The notes beneath the pieces were generated by a model, which did not search any database, was not told the DNA's origin, and saw nothing but the letters and a program-made list of their open reading frames with translations. Shown here piece by piece: positions 42,514 to 51,874 of a stretch of 64,000 bases of DNA. Source of the stretch: Moraxellaceae bacterium (GTDB taxonomy: Bacteria > Pseudomonadota > Gammaproteobacteria > Pseudomonadales > Moraxellaceae). The stretch is from positions 1 to 64,000 of the forward strand of contig JAJFBF010000008.1 in the NCBI GenBank assembly GCA_020697295.1, written 5' to 3'. The stretch's first letter is position 1; each line of letters begins with the position of its first letter. A program made the translations under genes and the position numbers.

Positions 42514-43383
42514 ATGAAAAACCTGGCCTTTATCCAGCGCAATGACACGCGCTTTGCGGTGGGCGACTTCTCCCCCGTGCTGTCGATCTTTTCCTATCAC
42601 GACCTGGGCAGCACCGTGTCGCCCTTCCTGCTGCTGGACCATATCGGTCCCGGCCGACTGCTGCCGTCGACGCAGCGCAAGGGCGTGAACGACCATCCGC
42701 ATCGCGGCTTCGAGACCGTGACGATCGTTTATGCCGGCGAGCTTGAACATCGCGATTCCAGCGGCGGAGGCGGCATCATCAGCGCCGGTGACGTGCAGTG
42801 GATGACGGCAGCGGCAGGCATCATCCATCAGGAACGTTTCAGTGAGGGGTTCACGCAAAGCGGCGGGCGCTTCGAGATGGTCCAGCTCTGGGTCAACCTG
42901 CCGGCGGCCGACAAGATGGGGCCGCCGCGCTACCAGAGCCTGGCGCGTGCCGCCATTCCCGTCCTCGAGTTGCCGGACGGCGCCGGCTCCGTGCGCATCA
43001 TTGCCGGCACGCACCAGGGCGTGGCCGGCCCGGCGCAAACGCATACCCGCATGAATGTGCTTGATGTGCAGCTGAACGCCGGCCAGTCCGCGATTTTTGA
43101 CAGCGCGGAAGGCGACACGGCCCTGGTCTATTTGCTGTCGGGCCGCCTGCTGTTCGACAAGGACCAGGCACTGGAGGAGCAGGGCCTCGCCGTGCTGTCA
43201 CAGCAAGGGGCGGGGGTGTCGGTGACGGCAACGGAAAACAGCCGGCTACTGGTGCTGAGCGGTGAACGTATCGACGAGCCCATCAACGGCCATGGCCCCT
43301 TCGTCATGAACAGCTACGAAGAGATCCTGCAGGCCTATGACGACGTCAAGAATGGCCGGCTGGGGCCGGGCACGGCGTCCTGA
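42514..43383 (+). CDS. pirin family protein
   Basis: DHPHRGFETVTIVYAGELEHRDS; MTAAAGIIHQER. Confidence 0.94.
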   Translation: MKNLAFIQRNDTRFAVGDFSPVLSIFSYHDLGSTVSPFLLLDHIGPGRLLPSTQRKGVNDHPHRGFETVTIVYAGELEHRDSSGGGGIISAGDVQWMTAAAGIIHQERFSEGFTQSGGRFEMVQLWVNLPAADKMGPPRYQSLARAAIPVLELPDGAGSVRIIAGTHQGVAGPAQTHTRMNVLDVQLNAGQSAIFDSAEGDTALVYLLSGRLLFDKDQALEEQGLAVLSQQGAGVSVTATENSRLLVLSGERIDEPINGHGPFVMNSYEEILQAYDDVKNGRLGPGTAS

Positions 43384-43390
43384 GCCCCCC

Positions 43391-43804
<414 letters not shown>

Positions 43805-43805
43805 G

Positions 43806-44513
43806 TCACTGCCCTCCGGACTTGCCAGCGGCGCGCGCTACGGGCGAACCCGTCAGGAAATACGCGTGCAGCTGGCGGGCGAAGCGGTGCATGCGGCTGA
43901 CCACGCCCTTGTTGGCGCGCACCAGGGCGTTGTAGCCCAGCACCGCGGGAATCGCGACCGCGAGGCCGAAGGCCGTCATGATCAGCGCCTCCCCCACCGG
44001 CCCCGCGATCTTGTCGATGCTGGCCGAGCCCGCCATGCCGATGCTGACCAGGGCGTGGTAGATGCCCCACACCGTGCCGAACAGGCCGATAAAGGGAGCG
44101 GTCGACCCCACCGAGGCGAGAATGGGCAGGCCGGCCCCGATGCGCTCGGCGCTCTCGTCGATCTCGCCGCGCAGGCTCCCGGTCAGCCACTCCGCCAGGC
44201 TGAGCTGCCCGTGCAGGTCCTCGCGGTTGCTGGCGTGATGCTCGGCCGCCGCCTTGCCCTCCAGCGCCAGGCTGGTGAAGGGATTGTCGCGGCCATCGAC
44301 GTGCAGGAGGGCGAAGCCTTCGTCAAACGTGTGCGCATGCCAGAAGCCGCCGACATGGCGCGACACCCGGCGCAGGCGCCAGGCCTGCCAGCCGCGCGTG
44401 ACAATCACGTACCACGACGTTACTGACATCAGCAGCAGCAGGAAGGCCACCGACTTGATGACGATATCGCCTTGCGCCCAGAGGGCGGCAATTCCGTAGG
44501 GATTGCTGTCCAT
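43806..44513 (-). CDS. exbB: MotA/TolQ/ExbB proton channel family protein
   Basis: GSTAPFIGLFGTVWGIYHALVSI. Confidence 0.95.
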   Translation of the reverse strand: MDSNPYGIAALWAQGDIVIKSVAFLLLLMSVTSWYVIVTRGWQAWRLRRVSRHVGGFWHAHTFDEGFALLHVDGRDNPFTSLALEGKAAAEHHASNREDLHGQLSLAEWLTGSLRGEIDESAERIGAGLPILASVGSTAPFIGLFGTVWGIYHALVSIGMAGSASIDKIAGPVGEALIMTAFGLAVAIPAVLGYNALVRANKGVVSRMHRFARQLHAYFLTGSPVARAAGKSGGQ

Positions 44514-44532
44514 TCGTGCATCTACCTCTTTG

Positions 44533-45219
44533 TTAGCGAATCAGGGAAAAAACCAGGGACTGGGCATGCCAGAGGGCCACGGCGGCATCGCCGCGGCGCG
44601 CCGGCACATAGGTCCAGCGGCGCACGGCGGCGAGCGCGGCTTCATCAAGACGGGGATAGCCGCTTGAAACCTTGACGCGCAACTGCCCCACCGAGCCGTC
44701 AGGCAGGATGTAGACGTCAAGCACGACGCGGCCGGCTTCCTTGAGGCGACGCGATACCGCCGGATAGACCGGCTTGGGATTGTTGAGATGGGCAGCTTCA
44801 CTGCGTGGCGGTGTGACGGGTCCGCTGGCGCTGTTGTCGGTGCTCGCCGGGGCCGCCGCGGGAGCGGTCGCCGTTTCTGCCGGCGCGGCCGGCGCCGGTG
44901 ACTGGACCGCCGGTTCCGGCGGCAGCACCGGGGCACGCTCCGAGGGGGGCAGCTCCTGCCGCGGCGCAGCGGCGGGTGTGGGACGCGCACGCGGCGTTGG
45001 TGCCGCCAGGGGCGGAGTCGATGGCGGTTGCCGGTGCTCCGACACCAGTACCCCCATCACGGCCGGTGGTGATGTCACCACCGCCGGCGTCGCCCGGCCG
45101 TACAAAATGAACAGCAGCAGGCCGGCGTGCGCGAACACGACGGCAGCCATGGCGAGCGCGCGCCCGGCCTCATCGCCCCTGCAGGCCTGGCGCAGAAGAT
45201 GCAGGACACGGGCCGTCAT
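44533..45219 (-). CDS. tonB: energy transducer TonB
   Basis: N-terminal TM, Pro-rich linker, C-terminal NPKPVYPAVSRRLKEAGRVVLDVYILPDG. Confidence 0.95.
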   Translation of the reverse strand: MTARVLHLLRQACRGDEAGRALAMAAVVFAHAGLLLFILYGRATPAVVTSPPAVMGVLVSEHRQPPSTPPLAAPTPRARPTPAAAPRQELPPSERAPVLPPEPAVQSPAPAAPAETATAPAAAPASTDNSASGPVTPPRSEAAHLNNPKPVYPAVSRRLKEAGRVVLDVYILPDGSVGQLRVKVSSGYPRLDEAALAAVRRWTYVPARRGDAAVALWHAQSLVFSLIR

Positions 45220-45725
45220 GAGCGTCTTCCCGTGACCATGGCGCGCAGCAGCGCGACACCCGTCAGCCGTTGCATTAAAAAAACCGCAAGAACATGCACG
45301 ACGACCACCACCATCACCACGTCGGCGGACCACTCATGCAGGCGCTGCACCCACTCCTCGCCCCAGAAGGCGTCGGTGTCCTGCAGCCAGCCGCTCACCG
45401 CGGTGACCACCAGCATCAGCAGCAGGAAAAGGATCATCAGCGCCCCCAGCGGGTTATGCCCCGGCCACTCGGCATGGCCGGCGGGAAAAGCGCGCAGGTA
45501 TCGGGCCAGCCGCGCAGGCGTCGGCCAGAAGGCGGCAAAGCGCTCCTGGCCCTGCCCGAAAAGCCCCAGGCCGATGCGCGCGAGCACCAGCGCCAGCACG
45601 GCATATCCGGCCCACTCGTGCAGACTCCCGCCCCCTTCCAGCCACCCATAGGCGGCGAGAAACAGTGCGGCGTTCAGCCAGTGAAACAGGCGGACGGGCA
45701 GGCTCCAGACCGGCAAGACAGACAT
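45216..45725 (-). CDS. cytochrome b561-type membrane protein
   Basis: PVRLFHWLNA, HEWAGYAVL, LHEWSADVVMVVVVVHVLAV heme His pattern. Confidence 0.9.
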   Translation of the reverse strand: MSVLPVWSLPVRLFHWLNAALFLAAYGWLEGGGSLHEWAGYAVLALVLARIGLGLFGQGQERFAAFWPTPARLARYLRAFPAGHAEWPGHNPLGALMILFLLLMLVVTAVSGWLQDTDAFWGEEWVQRLHEWSADVVMVVVVVHVLAVFLMQRLTGVALLRAMVTGRRS

Positions 45726-45727
45726 GC

Positions 45728-46048
45728 TCAGTCGCGGACCTTTTTCTTCACGATGGCGCCGGTGACCGGGTTGAAATACACCTCGATCTCGACAAAGCGG
45801 TCGCGCTTGTCGTTAAGGCCCCAGCCATAGATTTCGTAGCAGTTGCCATCGGTAAGGAAGCGCTTGATGGCGAAGCCGTACTCGTTGACGATTTTTTTCT
45901 GCATCTCGAGCACGTGCAGCCACTGCTCCTTCGGGGCCTCCGGGCAATTGGCGCTGGCCAGGGCCGGACCGGACAGCGCCGACAGCAGGGAGGCCAGGGC
46001 AAGCCCGCCCAGGCGATTGTTCAGGCCCTTGTTCATCGTTTTCTTCAT
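45728..46048 (-). CDS. PepSY domain secreted protein
   Basis: signal peptide; FVEIEVYFNPVTGAIVKKKVRD. Confidence 0.8.
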   Translation of the reverse strand: MKKTMNKGLNNRLGGLALASLLSALSGPALASANCPEAPKEQWLHVLEMQKKIVNEYGFAIKRFLTDGNCYEIYGWGLNDKRDRFVEIEVYFNPVTGAIVKKKVRD

Positions 46049-46077
46049 TGCGATCTCCTGAGAACCAGTCTTGGTAG

Positions 46078-46186
46078 GTCGGGATTTATCCCGACTGACA
46101 ATCTGCGAGGCGGCCTACTGGCATAGGCTCTGGGAACCCTTTCCAGCAGGAAATTCTGTATCCTGAAAGTCGGGATAAATCCCGAC
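46078..46186. repeat. pair of REP-like palindromes (BIME-like), copies 4 and 5
   Basis: gtcgggatttatcccgac (46078-46095) and gtcgggataaatcccgac (46169-46186) with ggtaggtc / gacctac flanks in opposite orientation. Confidence 0.8.
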
Positions 46187-46210
46187 CTACAGGAACAGGT
46201 ATTTGTTGGC

Positions 46211-46897
46211 TCAGACGCTGGCCCAGCGCCGGAGCAGGTTGTGGTAGAGACCGGACAGCTGCAGCGCCTGTGCGGCGGCCGCGGCGTCCGGCGAGGACGT
46301 GAGGGCTTGCACTGACTGGTCCAGGTCGAAGAGCAGCTCGCGCTCGCCATCGTCGCGCACCATGCTCTGCAGCCAGAAAAAGCTGCAGATGCGCGCGCCG
46401 CGCATCACCGGCTGCACGCGGTGCAGGCTGCTGGAGGGATAGAGCACCAGATCGCCGGCGGCGAGCTTGACCTGCTGTGCGCCGAATCTTGTCTCGATGA
46501 CCAGCTCGCCGCCGTCGTACTCCCCGGGCTCGCACAGGAACAGCGTCACCGAAAGATCGCTGCGCAGCAGTTGCGGCGAACCCGGCAGCGGCATGATGGC
46601 GCTGTCGACATGGGTACCGTAGTGGCCGCCGCCGGCGTAGCGGTTGAAGCGCGGGGGATGGATGCGATCGGGCAGTGCCGCTGACAGGAACCGCGGATGC
46701 CGGCCCAGCACACCAAGGATGTGCCGCCCCAGCGCCTGCGCCACCGGCGACGCATCCGGCAATTGCTCGTTGTGCTTGACCCGGATAGCGAGCGAGCCCG
46801 CGGTGGCCTGGCCATCGCTCCAGCCGGCACCGTCCAGCTGTTCGCGAAAGGCGCGCACGGTGGCCTTGTCCAGCACGTTTTCAATCACCATCAACAT
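46211..46897 (-). CDS. piuC: Fe2+-dependent dioxygenase, PiuC/PKHD-type hydroxylase
   Basis: [64 protein letters not shown]. Confidence 0.92.
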   Translation of the reverse strand: MLMVIENVLDKATVRAFREQLDGAGWSDGQATAGSLAIRVKHNEQLPDASPVAQALGRHILGVLGRHPRFLSAALPDRIHPPRFNRYAGGGHYGTHVDSAIMPLPGSPQLLRSDLSVTLFLCEPGEYDGGELVIETRFGAQQVKLAAGDLVLYPSSSLHRVQPVMRGARICSFFWLQSMVRDDGERELLFDLDQSVQALTSSPDAAAAAQALQLSGLYHNLLRRWASV

Positions 46898-48024
46898 GAC
46901 GTGTCCTCCCCTGCCCGGTCGCGCCACAGCGCGTCACGGGTGATATCCGCCAGAGTCGCGCAGCCGGCCAGCGCCATCACCACTTCCAGTTCCTCGCGCA
47001 GGCAACGCAGCAGATGCGCGACACCGAGCGCACCCGCCACCGCCAGCGCCTGCGCCGCGGGGCGGCCCACCACTACGGCATTGGCGCCCAGCGCCAGCGC
47101 CTTGAAGGCATCGGCGCCGCTGCGCACGCCGCCATCCAGCAACACCAGCGCGTCGGCACCGGCCGCGGCGCGCACCGCCGGCAACAGGTCCAGCGGCGCC
47201 GGCAATTCGTCGAGGGCGCGGCCGCCATGGGCGGACACCACAAAACCGGCAACACCCAGCGCACGCAGCCGGCGCACGTCGTCCGGATGCGCCACGCCTT
47301 TCACCAGCACCGGCAACACCGTCTGCGCCAGCAGCCACTCCAGATCGGCCCAGGTGGGCGCCTCGGCCATCAGACCCTGGAATACGACGCTATCGTCCGC
47401 GCCCAGTTCGCGGCGTGGCGGCGGCGCATAACGCGCCAGGCTGCCGGGCCGGCCCTCCGGCGGCATCACGAAGCCGGCGGCAAGCGCGCGGCGGCTGGCT
47501 GGCTGCACGGGCGCATCCAGAGTCACCACCAGCGCGGCATAACCGGCGGCCTCGGCGCGACGCAGCAGATCAAGCGTGACCTCGCGCTGCGGCTGGAAAT
47601 ACAGCTGGAACCAGCGCAGGGCCTCGGGGGCTGCGGCCGCCACATCCTCCAGCGGCAGCGACGACAACGTGCTCAACACCAGCACGCCGTCCGTTGCCGC
47701 GGCGCCGCGCGCGGCGGCGACCTCACCCTCCGGATGCAGGATTTTCTGCGCCGCCACCGGCGCCAGCAGGAAGGGATGCGCCAGCGTACGGCCGGTCACC
47801 GCCACCCGCGTGTGGCCGCCGGCGAGGTCCTGCAGCACGCGGTTGACGATGCGCCAACGCTGGAAGGCAGCGCGACTCTCGCGCAGGCAGCGCTCGTCGC
47901 CACTGCCACCGGCCAGCCAGGCCCAGGTGGCAGGCAAAATGAAATCCGGCGCCAGCCGCTCATAGTCGGCGGCCGACAGCAGGTCGCGCGGCAACGTGGT
48001 CAGCGGCGGTCGGGTCGGCGTCAT
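46891..48024 (-). CDS. FMN-dependent alpha-hydroxy-acid oxidase family protein
   Basis: [44 protein letters not shown]; 7-nt overlap with PiuC gene. Confidence 0.93.
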   Translation of the reverse strand: MTPTRPPLTTLPRDLLSAADYERLAPDFILPATWAWLAGGSGDERCLRESRAAFQRWRIVNRVLQDLAGGHTRVAVTGRTLAHPFLLAPVAAQKILHPEGEVAAARGAAATDGVLVLSTLSSLPLEDVAAAAPEALRWFQLYFQPQREVTLDLLRRAEAAGYAALVVTLDAPVQPASRRALAAGFVMPPEGRPGSLARYAPPPRRELGADDSVVFQGLMAEAPTWADLEWLLAQTVLPVLVKGVAHPDDVRRLRALGVAGFVVSAHGGRALDELPAPLDLLPAVRAAAGADALVLLDGGVRSGADAFKALALGANAVVVGRPAAQALAVAGALGVAHLLRCLREELEVVMALAGCATLADITRDALWRDRAGEDTSC

Positions 48025-48043
48025 GGCAGTGCCTCAAGAGAAA

Positions 48044-48070
48044 GCCCGGACGGTGCAACGCCATCCGGGC
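48044..48070 (-). terminator. intra-operonic hairpin between receptor and oxidase genes (possible partial terminator)
   Basis: gcccggacggtgcaacgccatccgggc; minus strand followed by TTTCTC. Confidence 0.5.
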
Positions 48071-48113
48071 CTCCCTGCAAATATCGCCCCGCTTCCTGCG
48101 GGACGAACCGGGG

Positions 48114-50597
48114 TCAGAAGGAGTACGCCAGCGTCACCCTGGCATTGCGACGATCGCCGATGTAGGTGAAGGCGCCGCTGCGATACGCCGCAAGGTAGTA
48201 ATCCTCGTTGGTCACATTGCCGACGTTGACGCGTACGCTGGCCTGCCTGGTGAACTCGTAGTTGGCGAAGACATCAAACACGGTGTAGTCGGGCACCTCG
48301 TAGGAATAGCCGCCCAGCGTGGCGTTCCAGGCCGCCGCGCTGTCGGGCTGGCCGGCGTAGCGCTCGCTGGCATAGGTCGCGGTGCCGCCAAAGGCAAAGG
48401 CCGGCGTGATCTGGTAGCGCAGCTGCAGGAACACGCTGTCATCGGCGAAGTTGCTCAGGGTGCGGCCCACGCTGGCCGGATCCACCACCGAGCGCAGCAC
48501 TTCCGATTTCATGGTCGCGGCGCCCAACTGGGTGGAGAGCTTGTCGGTGAGGTTGCCGGTGACGCCGATTTCCACGCCCTGCACGCGGTTCCTGCCGGTG
48601 TTGAGGGTGCCGGTGGTGGCGTAGCTGTTGGCCGACAGCCCTTCCATCACGTCGTCCTTGGTCACCTGGAACACGGCGGCGGTCAGCAGCAGCTTGTCGT
48701 CGGCCAGGTTCCACTTGGTGCCCAGCTCGAGGTTTTCCGTGGTCTCGGGACGACTGCCCGCCACCAGCGCCGGATTGCCGGCGACGGTGCAGATGCCGCC
48801 ATAGCCGCAGTTGGCGCCGAGGTCGGATTCGCCGCCGTTGATCTCGGAGGCGGTGCTCCAGGTGGCGTAGACATTGCCAAAGTCATTGAGCTCGAGCACG
48901 GTGCCGAGGTGGTAGTTCCAGAGCTCCTCGTCATAGGCGTAGCGCGTCTGCACCAGGGTCGTGGTGTTCTGCACCGTGTTCTCGTAATCAAAGCCGTCCA
49001 GGCGTACGCCCGCGAACACGTTCAGGCGCTCGGTCAGGTCCACGGTATCCATCACCGAGAACGAAGTGGTTTCGACATGGTAGTCGGAATCCCAGTTGCC
49101 TCGGGTGATGGAGCGGCCCATCAGCGAGCTGATGTTGGAAATGTAGTTGCCGCCAGTATCCACAATGCAGAAGCCGTTATTGGACGTCGCGGTGGTGCCG
49201 GTGATGCAGTTGGCATTGGCGGGATTGGTGAGGCCGGTGTAGACGCCGTTCAGCACCTTGTGATCGGTGTACTCGACCCCGAACAGGAACCGGTGCTGCA
49301 TGCCCGCCAGCTCCGTGTCCACGAAAAGGTTGGTCTGGTTGGCCACGTAATCGACCTGCTGCCAGCCTTGGTGCGTGCTCAGGGTCACCGTGGCGGTGCC
49401 GGCGTCGGGATCGTTGGTGCCGCGCACGGTGCCGCGGGCGCCGGTGGCGACATAACCGTTATCGGCCGAGCCATGGCGCGAGGCATTGGTGATGCGGACG
49501 CTGTCGCTGATGTCGTAGTTGAGGCGCAAGGTGGCCACGTCCACATCGGAGCTCAGGAAATCCTGGTCCTGCAGATAGGCCGGCAGGCCCACCACCGGGG
49601 CGCCGCCATTGGGCCGGATATAGGTGCCGAGGTCGGGCTTGTCGCGCGCTTCCAGATGATAGAGGTCGGCGATGACCTCGAGCTTGTCCAGCGGTGTCAG
49701 CAGCAGCGAGGCGGCGTAGCCATTGCGCTCGCGGTCGGCCGGCTCGCGGTCGGGCACTTTCTCGTAGGCCTGCAGCAGATTGACGCGCAGCGCCGCGTCG
49801 TCGCTGATCACATGGTTGGCATCGAGCTCGATGCGGCGGAATTCGTCGGAGCCCGCACCCGCCTTGAGCCGGCTGAAATCGTGTTCGGTGCTGGCCTGCT
49901 TGCTGACGCTGTTGACCGCGCCGCCGACCGTGCCGCGACCGGCGAAGGTGGCGCTCGGGCCCTTGGAAATCTCGACCTGCTCGGTCACGAAGCTTTCGCG
50001 GATGGTCATGCCGGGATCGCGCAGGCCGTCCACGAACACATCGGAGCGGGCTTCGTAGCCACGGATGATGTAGCGGTCGCCAAACGCATTGCCGTTCTCA
50101 CCGGTGCCGAGGGTGATGCCGGGCTGGGCCTGCAGCACTTCGCGCAAATCGGTGCGACCGGAATCCTCCATTTGGGCCTGGGTCAGCACACTGATGGTTT
50201 GCGGCGTTTCGGCCAGCGGCTTGACGTGGCGGGCATCGCCGGAGACGCGGGCTTTATAGGGAGCACCGACCTCGGCATAAGGGTTGGTGTCGATGGCCCG
50301 TTCCTCGATCAGCACGGTGGCCAGCGCAGGCTCGGCTTCGGTGGCCGGGACTGTCGCGGCGGCTGCCGGTGTGGCAGGTGCGGCGTTGCTCGCAGGCTCT
50401 CCGCCATTGGCAGGCGCCGGGGCGGCAGCGACGGGGCCGGCGGGCGCGAGCTCCGCCGGGGCCGTCTCCGCGGCCAGTGCCAGCGGCGCCAGCAGGGCGG
50501 CAGAGATCCCCAGCGCCAGCGCGCAGCGCTCGGGGGCCAGGGCCGGCGCGGAGCGCAGGGAAGCGGGTCGGAGGGCGGCGGTCGAACGGGCAGGCAT
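48114..50597 (-). CDS. TonB-dependent siderophore receptor
   Basis: signal peptide, TonB box region, plug (ETPQTISVLTQAQMEDSG...GYEARSDVFVDGLRDPG), C-terminal beta-barrel ending RRNARVTLAYSF. Confidence 0.95.
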   Translation of the reverse strand: MPARSTAALRPASLRSAPALAPERCALALGISAALLAPLALAAETAPAELAPAGPVAAAPAPANGGEPASNAAPATPAAAATVPATEAEPALATVLIEERAIDTNPYAEVGAPYKARVSGDARHVKPLAETPQTISVLTQAQMEDSGRTDLREVLQAQPGITLGTGENGNAFGDRYIIRGYEARSDVFVDGLRDPGMTIRESFVTEQVEISKGPSATFAGRGTVGGAVNSVSKQASTEHDFSRLKAGAGSDEFRRIELDANHVISDDAALRVNLLQAYEKVPDREPADRERNGYAASLLLTPLDKLEVIADLYHLEARDKPDLGTYIRPNGGAPVVGLPAYLQDQDFLSSDVDVATLRLNYDISDSVRITNASRHGSADNGYVATGARGTVRGTNDPDAGTATVTLSTHQGWQQVDYVANQTNLFVDTELAGMQHRFLFGVEYTDHKVLNGVYTGLTNPANANCITGTTATSNNGFCIVDTGGNYISNISSLMGRSITRGNWDSDYHVETTSFSVMDTVDLTERLNVFAGVRLDGFDYENTVQNTTTLVQTRYAYDEELWNYHLGTVLELNDFGNVYATWSTASEINGGESDLGANCGYGGICTVAGNPALVAGSRPETTENLELGTKWNLADDKLLLTAAVFQVTKDDVMEGLSANSYATTGTLNTGRNRVQGVEIGVTGNLTDKLSTQLGAATMKSEVLRSVVDPASVGRTLSNFADDSVFLQLRYQITPAFAFGGTATYASERYAGQPDSAAAWNATLGGYSYEVPDYTVFDVFANYEFTRQASVRVNVGNVTNEDYYLAAYRSGAFTYIGDRRNARVTLAYSF

Positions 50598-50643
50598 GGG
50601 CAGCTCCAGGGAGGGGGATCCTAACTGGAGCGGGAGTATATCT

Positions 50644-50662
50644 AAATGAGAATCGTTATCAA
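50644..50662. promoter_or_regulatory. Fur box
   Basis: aaatgagaatcgttatcaa, close to the GATAATGATAATCATTATC consensus, upstream of the siderophore receptor. Confidence 0.8.
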
Positions 50663-50838
50663 TACTATTTGCAAATAGACGGACCCGCGCAACGCCGCTG
50701 CCTCCCCCTGCGGCTTCCCGAGCCGCCGCCCGGGCTTCCATGCTGTCAGGCAGGCCCCAAAACGGGCCCTCAGGTCGCTATGCTGTCCAGAAAGGCCGGC
50801 GCCCCCGGCAGCCTGCCCCGCGCCAACAGGAGCCCCCC

Positions 50839-51729
50839 ATGATCGAACAGGTAATCGAGGCCCGGCACCGCGACCTCGGCGGCTTTGAAGTCCGGCGCGT
50901 GCTGCCCGCGGGCAAGCGGCGCATGGTCGGCCCTTTCATCTTCTTCGACCAGATGGGCCCCGTCGACCTGCCGGCGGGCCTGCCCCGCAGCGTCGACGTG
51001 CGACCGCATCCACATATCGGCCTGTCGACGCTGACCTATCTGTTCGCGGGCGAAATCATGCACCGCGACAGCCTGGCAACGGAGCAGCCCATCCTGCCGG
51101 GTGAAGTGAACTGGATGACCGCGGGCGCCGGCATCACCCACTCCGAACGCTTCGAGCACGCCCGCGCCCACGGCGACCACGTGCACGGCATCCAGGCCTG
51201 GGTCGCGCTGCCGCGCGAGCTCGAGGAGATGGCGCCGGCCTTCGCCCATTACGGCAGCGGAGATTCGCCGGTCTATGCCAGTGGCGGCCTGCAGGCGCGG
51301 CTGATCGCCGGCAGTGCCTTCGGCGCCTCGGCCAAAGTCAGCACGCACTCGCCGCTGTTTTATGTGCACTGGGAACTGGCGACCGGCACGCAGGCGCAGT
51401 TGCCGGCGGAATACCCGGAGCGCGCGGCCTATATCGTGAAAGGCGCCGTCGAGATTGACGGCAGGCCGTGGACGGCGGGCCAGATGCTGATCTTCAGCCC
51501 GGGCAAGCCGGTGCGCTTTACCGCCCTGACACCCGCCACCGTCATGCTGCTGGGCGGCGAACCGGTGGGCGAGCGCTACATTGAATGGAACTTCGTGTCG
51601 TCGTCGCGCGAGCGCATCGAGCAGGCCAAGGCCGACTGGACGGCCGGCCGCCTGAAGCTGCCGGACTTCGACCACGCCGAGTTCATTCCCCTGCCCGGCG
51701 CGGCCGCCCCGCCCGACCCGATGTCGTGA
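50839..51729 (+). CDS. pirin family protein (second paralog)
   Basis: VRPHPHIGLSTLTYLFAGEIMHRDS; WMTAGAGITHSER. Confidence 0.95.
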   Translation: MIEQVIEARHRDLGGFEVRRVLPAGKRRMVGPFIFFDQMGPVDLPAGLPRSVDVRPHPHIGLSTLTYLFAGEIMHRDSLATEQPILPGEVNWMTAGAGITHSERFEHARAHGDHVHGIQAWVALPRELEEMAPAFAHYGSGDSPVYASGGLQARLIAGSAFGASAKVSTHSPLFYVHWELATGTQAQLPAEYPERAAYIVKGAVEIDGRPWTAGQMLIFSPGKPVRFTALTPATVMLLGGEPVGERYIEWNFVSSSRERIEQAKADWTAGRLKLPDFDHAEFIPLPGAAAPPDPMS

Positions 51730-51736
51730 CGCGCGC

Positions 51737-51844
51737 TTACTTGTCGCGCTTTTCCTTCTTTTCCGCCTTTTCCGCCTTCTTCTCCTGCGGGGTCTTCGCC
51801 GGCTTCTTCTTGGTTTCCTTCTTGCGCTCCATACCCTTGCTCAT
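51737..51844 (-). CDS. 35-aa Lys-rich small protein (MSKGMERKKETKKKPAKTPQEKKAEKAEKKEKRDK)
   Basis: ATG preceded by AGGAGAT; below ORF-track cutoff. Confidence 0.8.
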   Translation of the reverse strand: MSKGMERKKETKKKPAKTPQEKKAEKAEKKEKRDK

Positions 51845-51874
51845 GGCGATCTCCTGTTGGTAGTGATGAGATTA

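Noticed and set aside
48909-50624. 571-aa plus-strand ORF
   Set aside because: Shadow of the siderophore receptor
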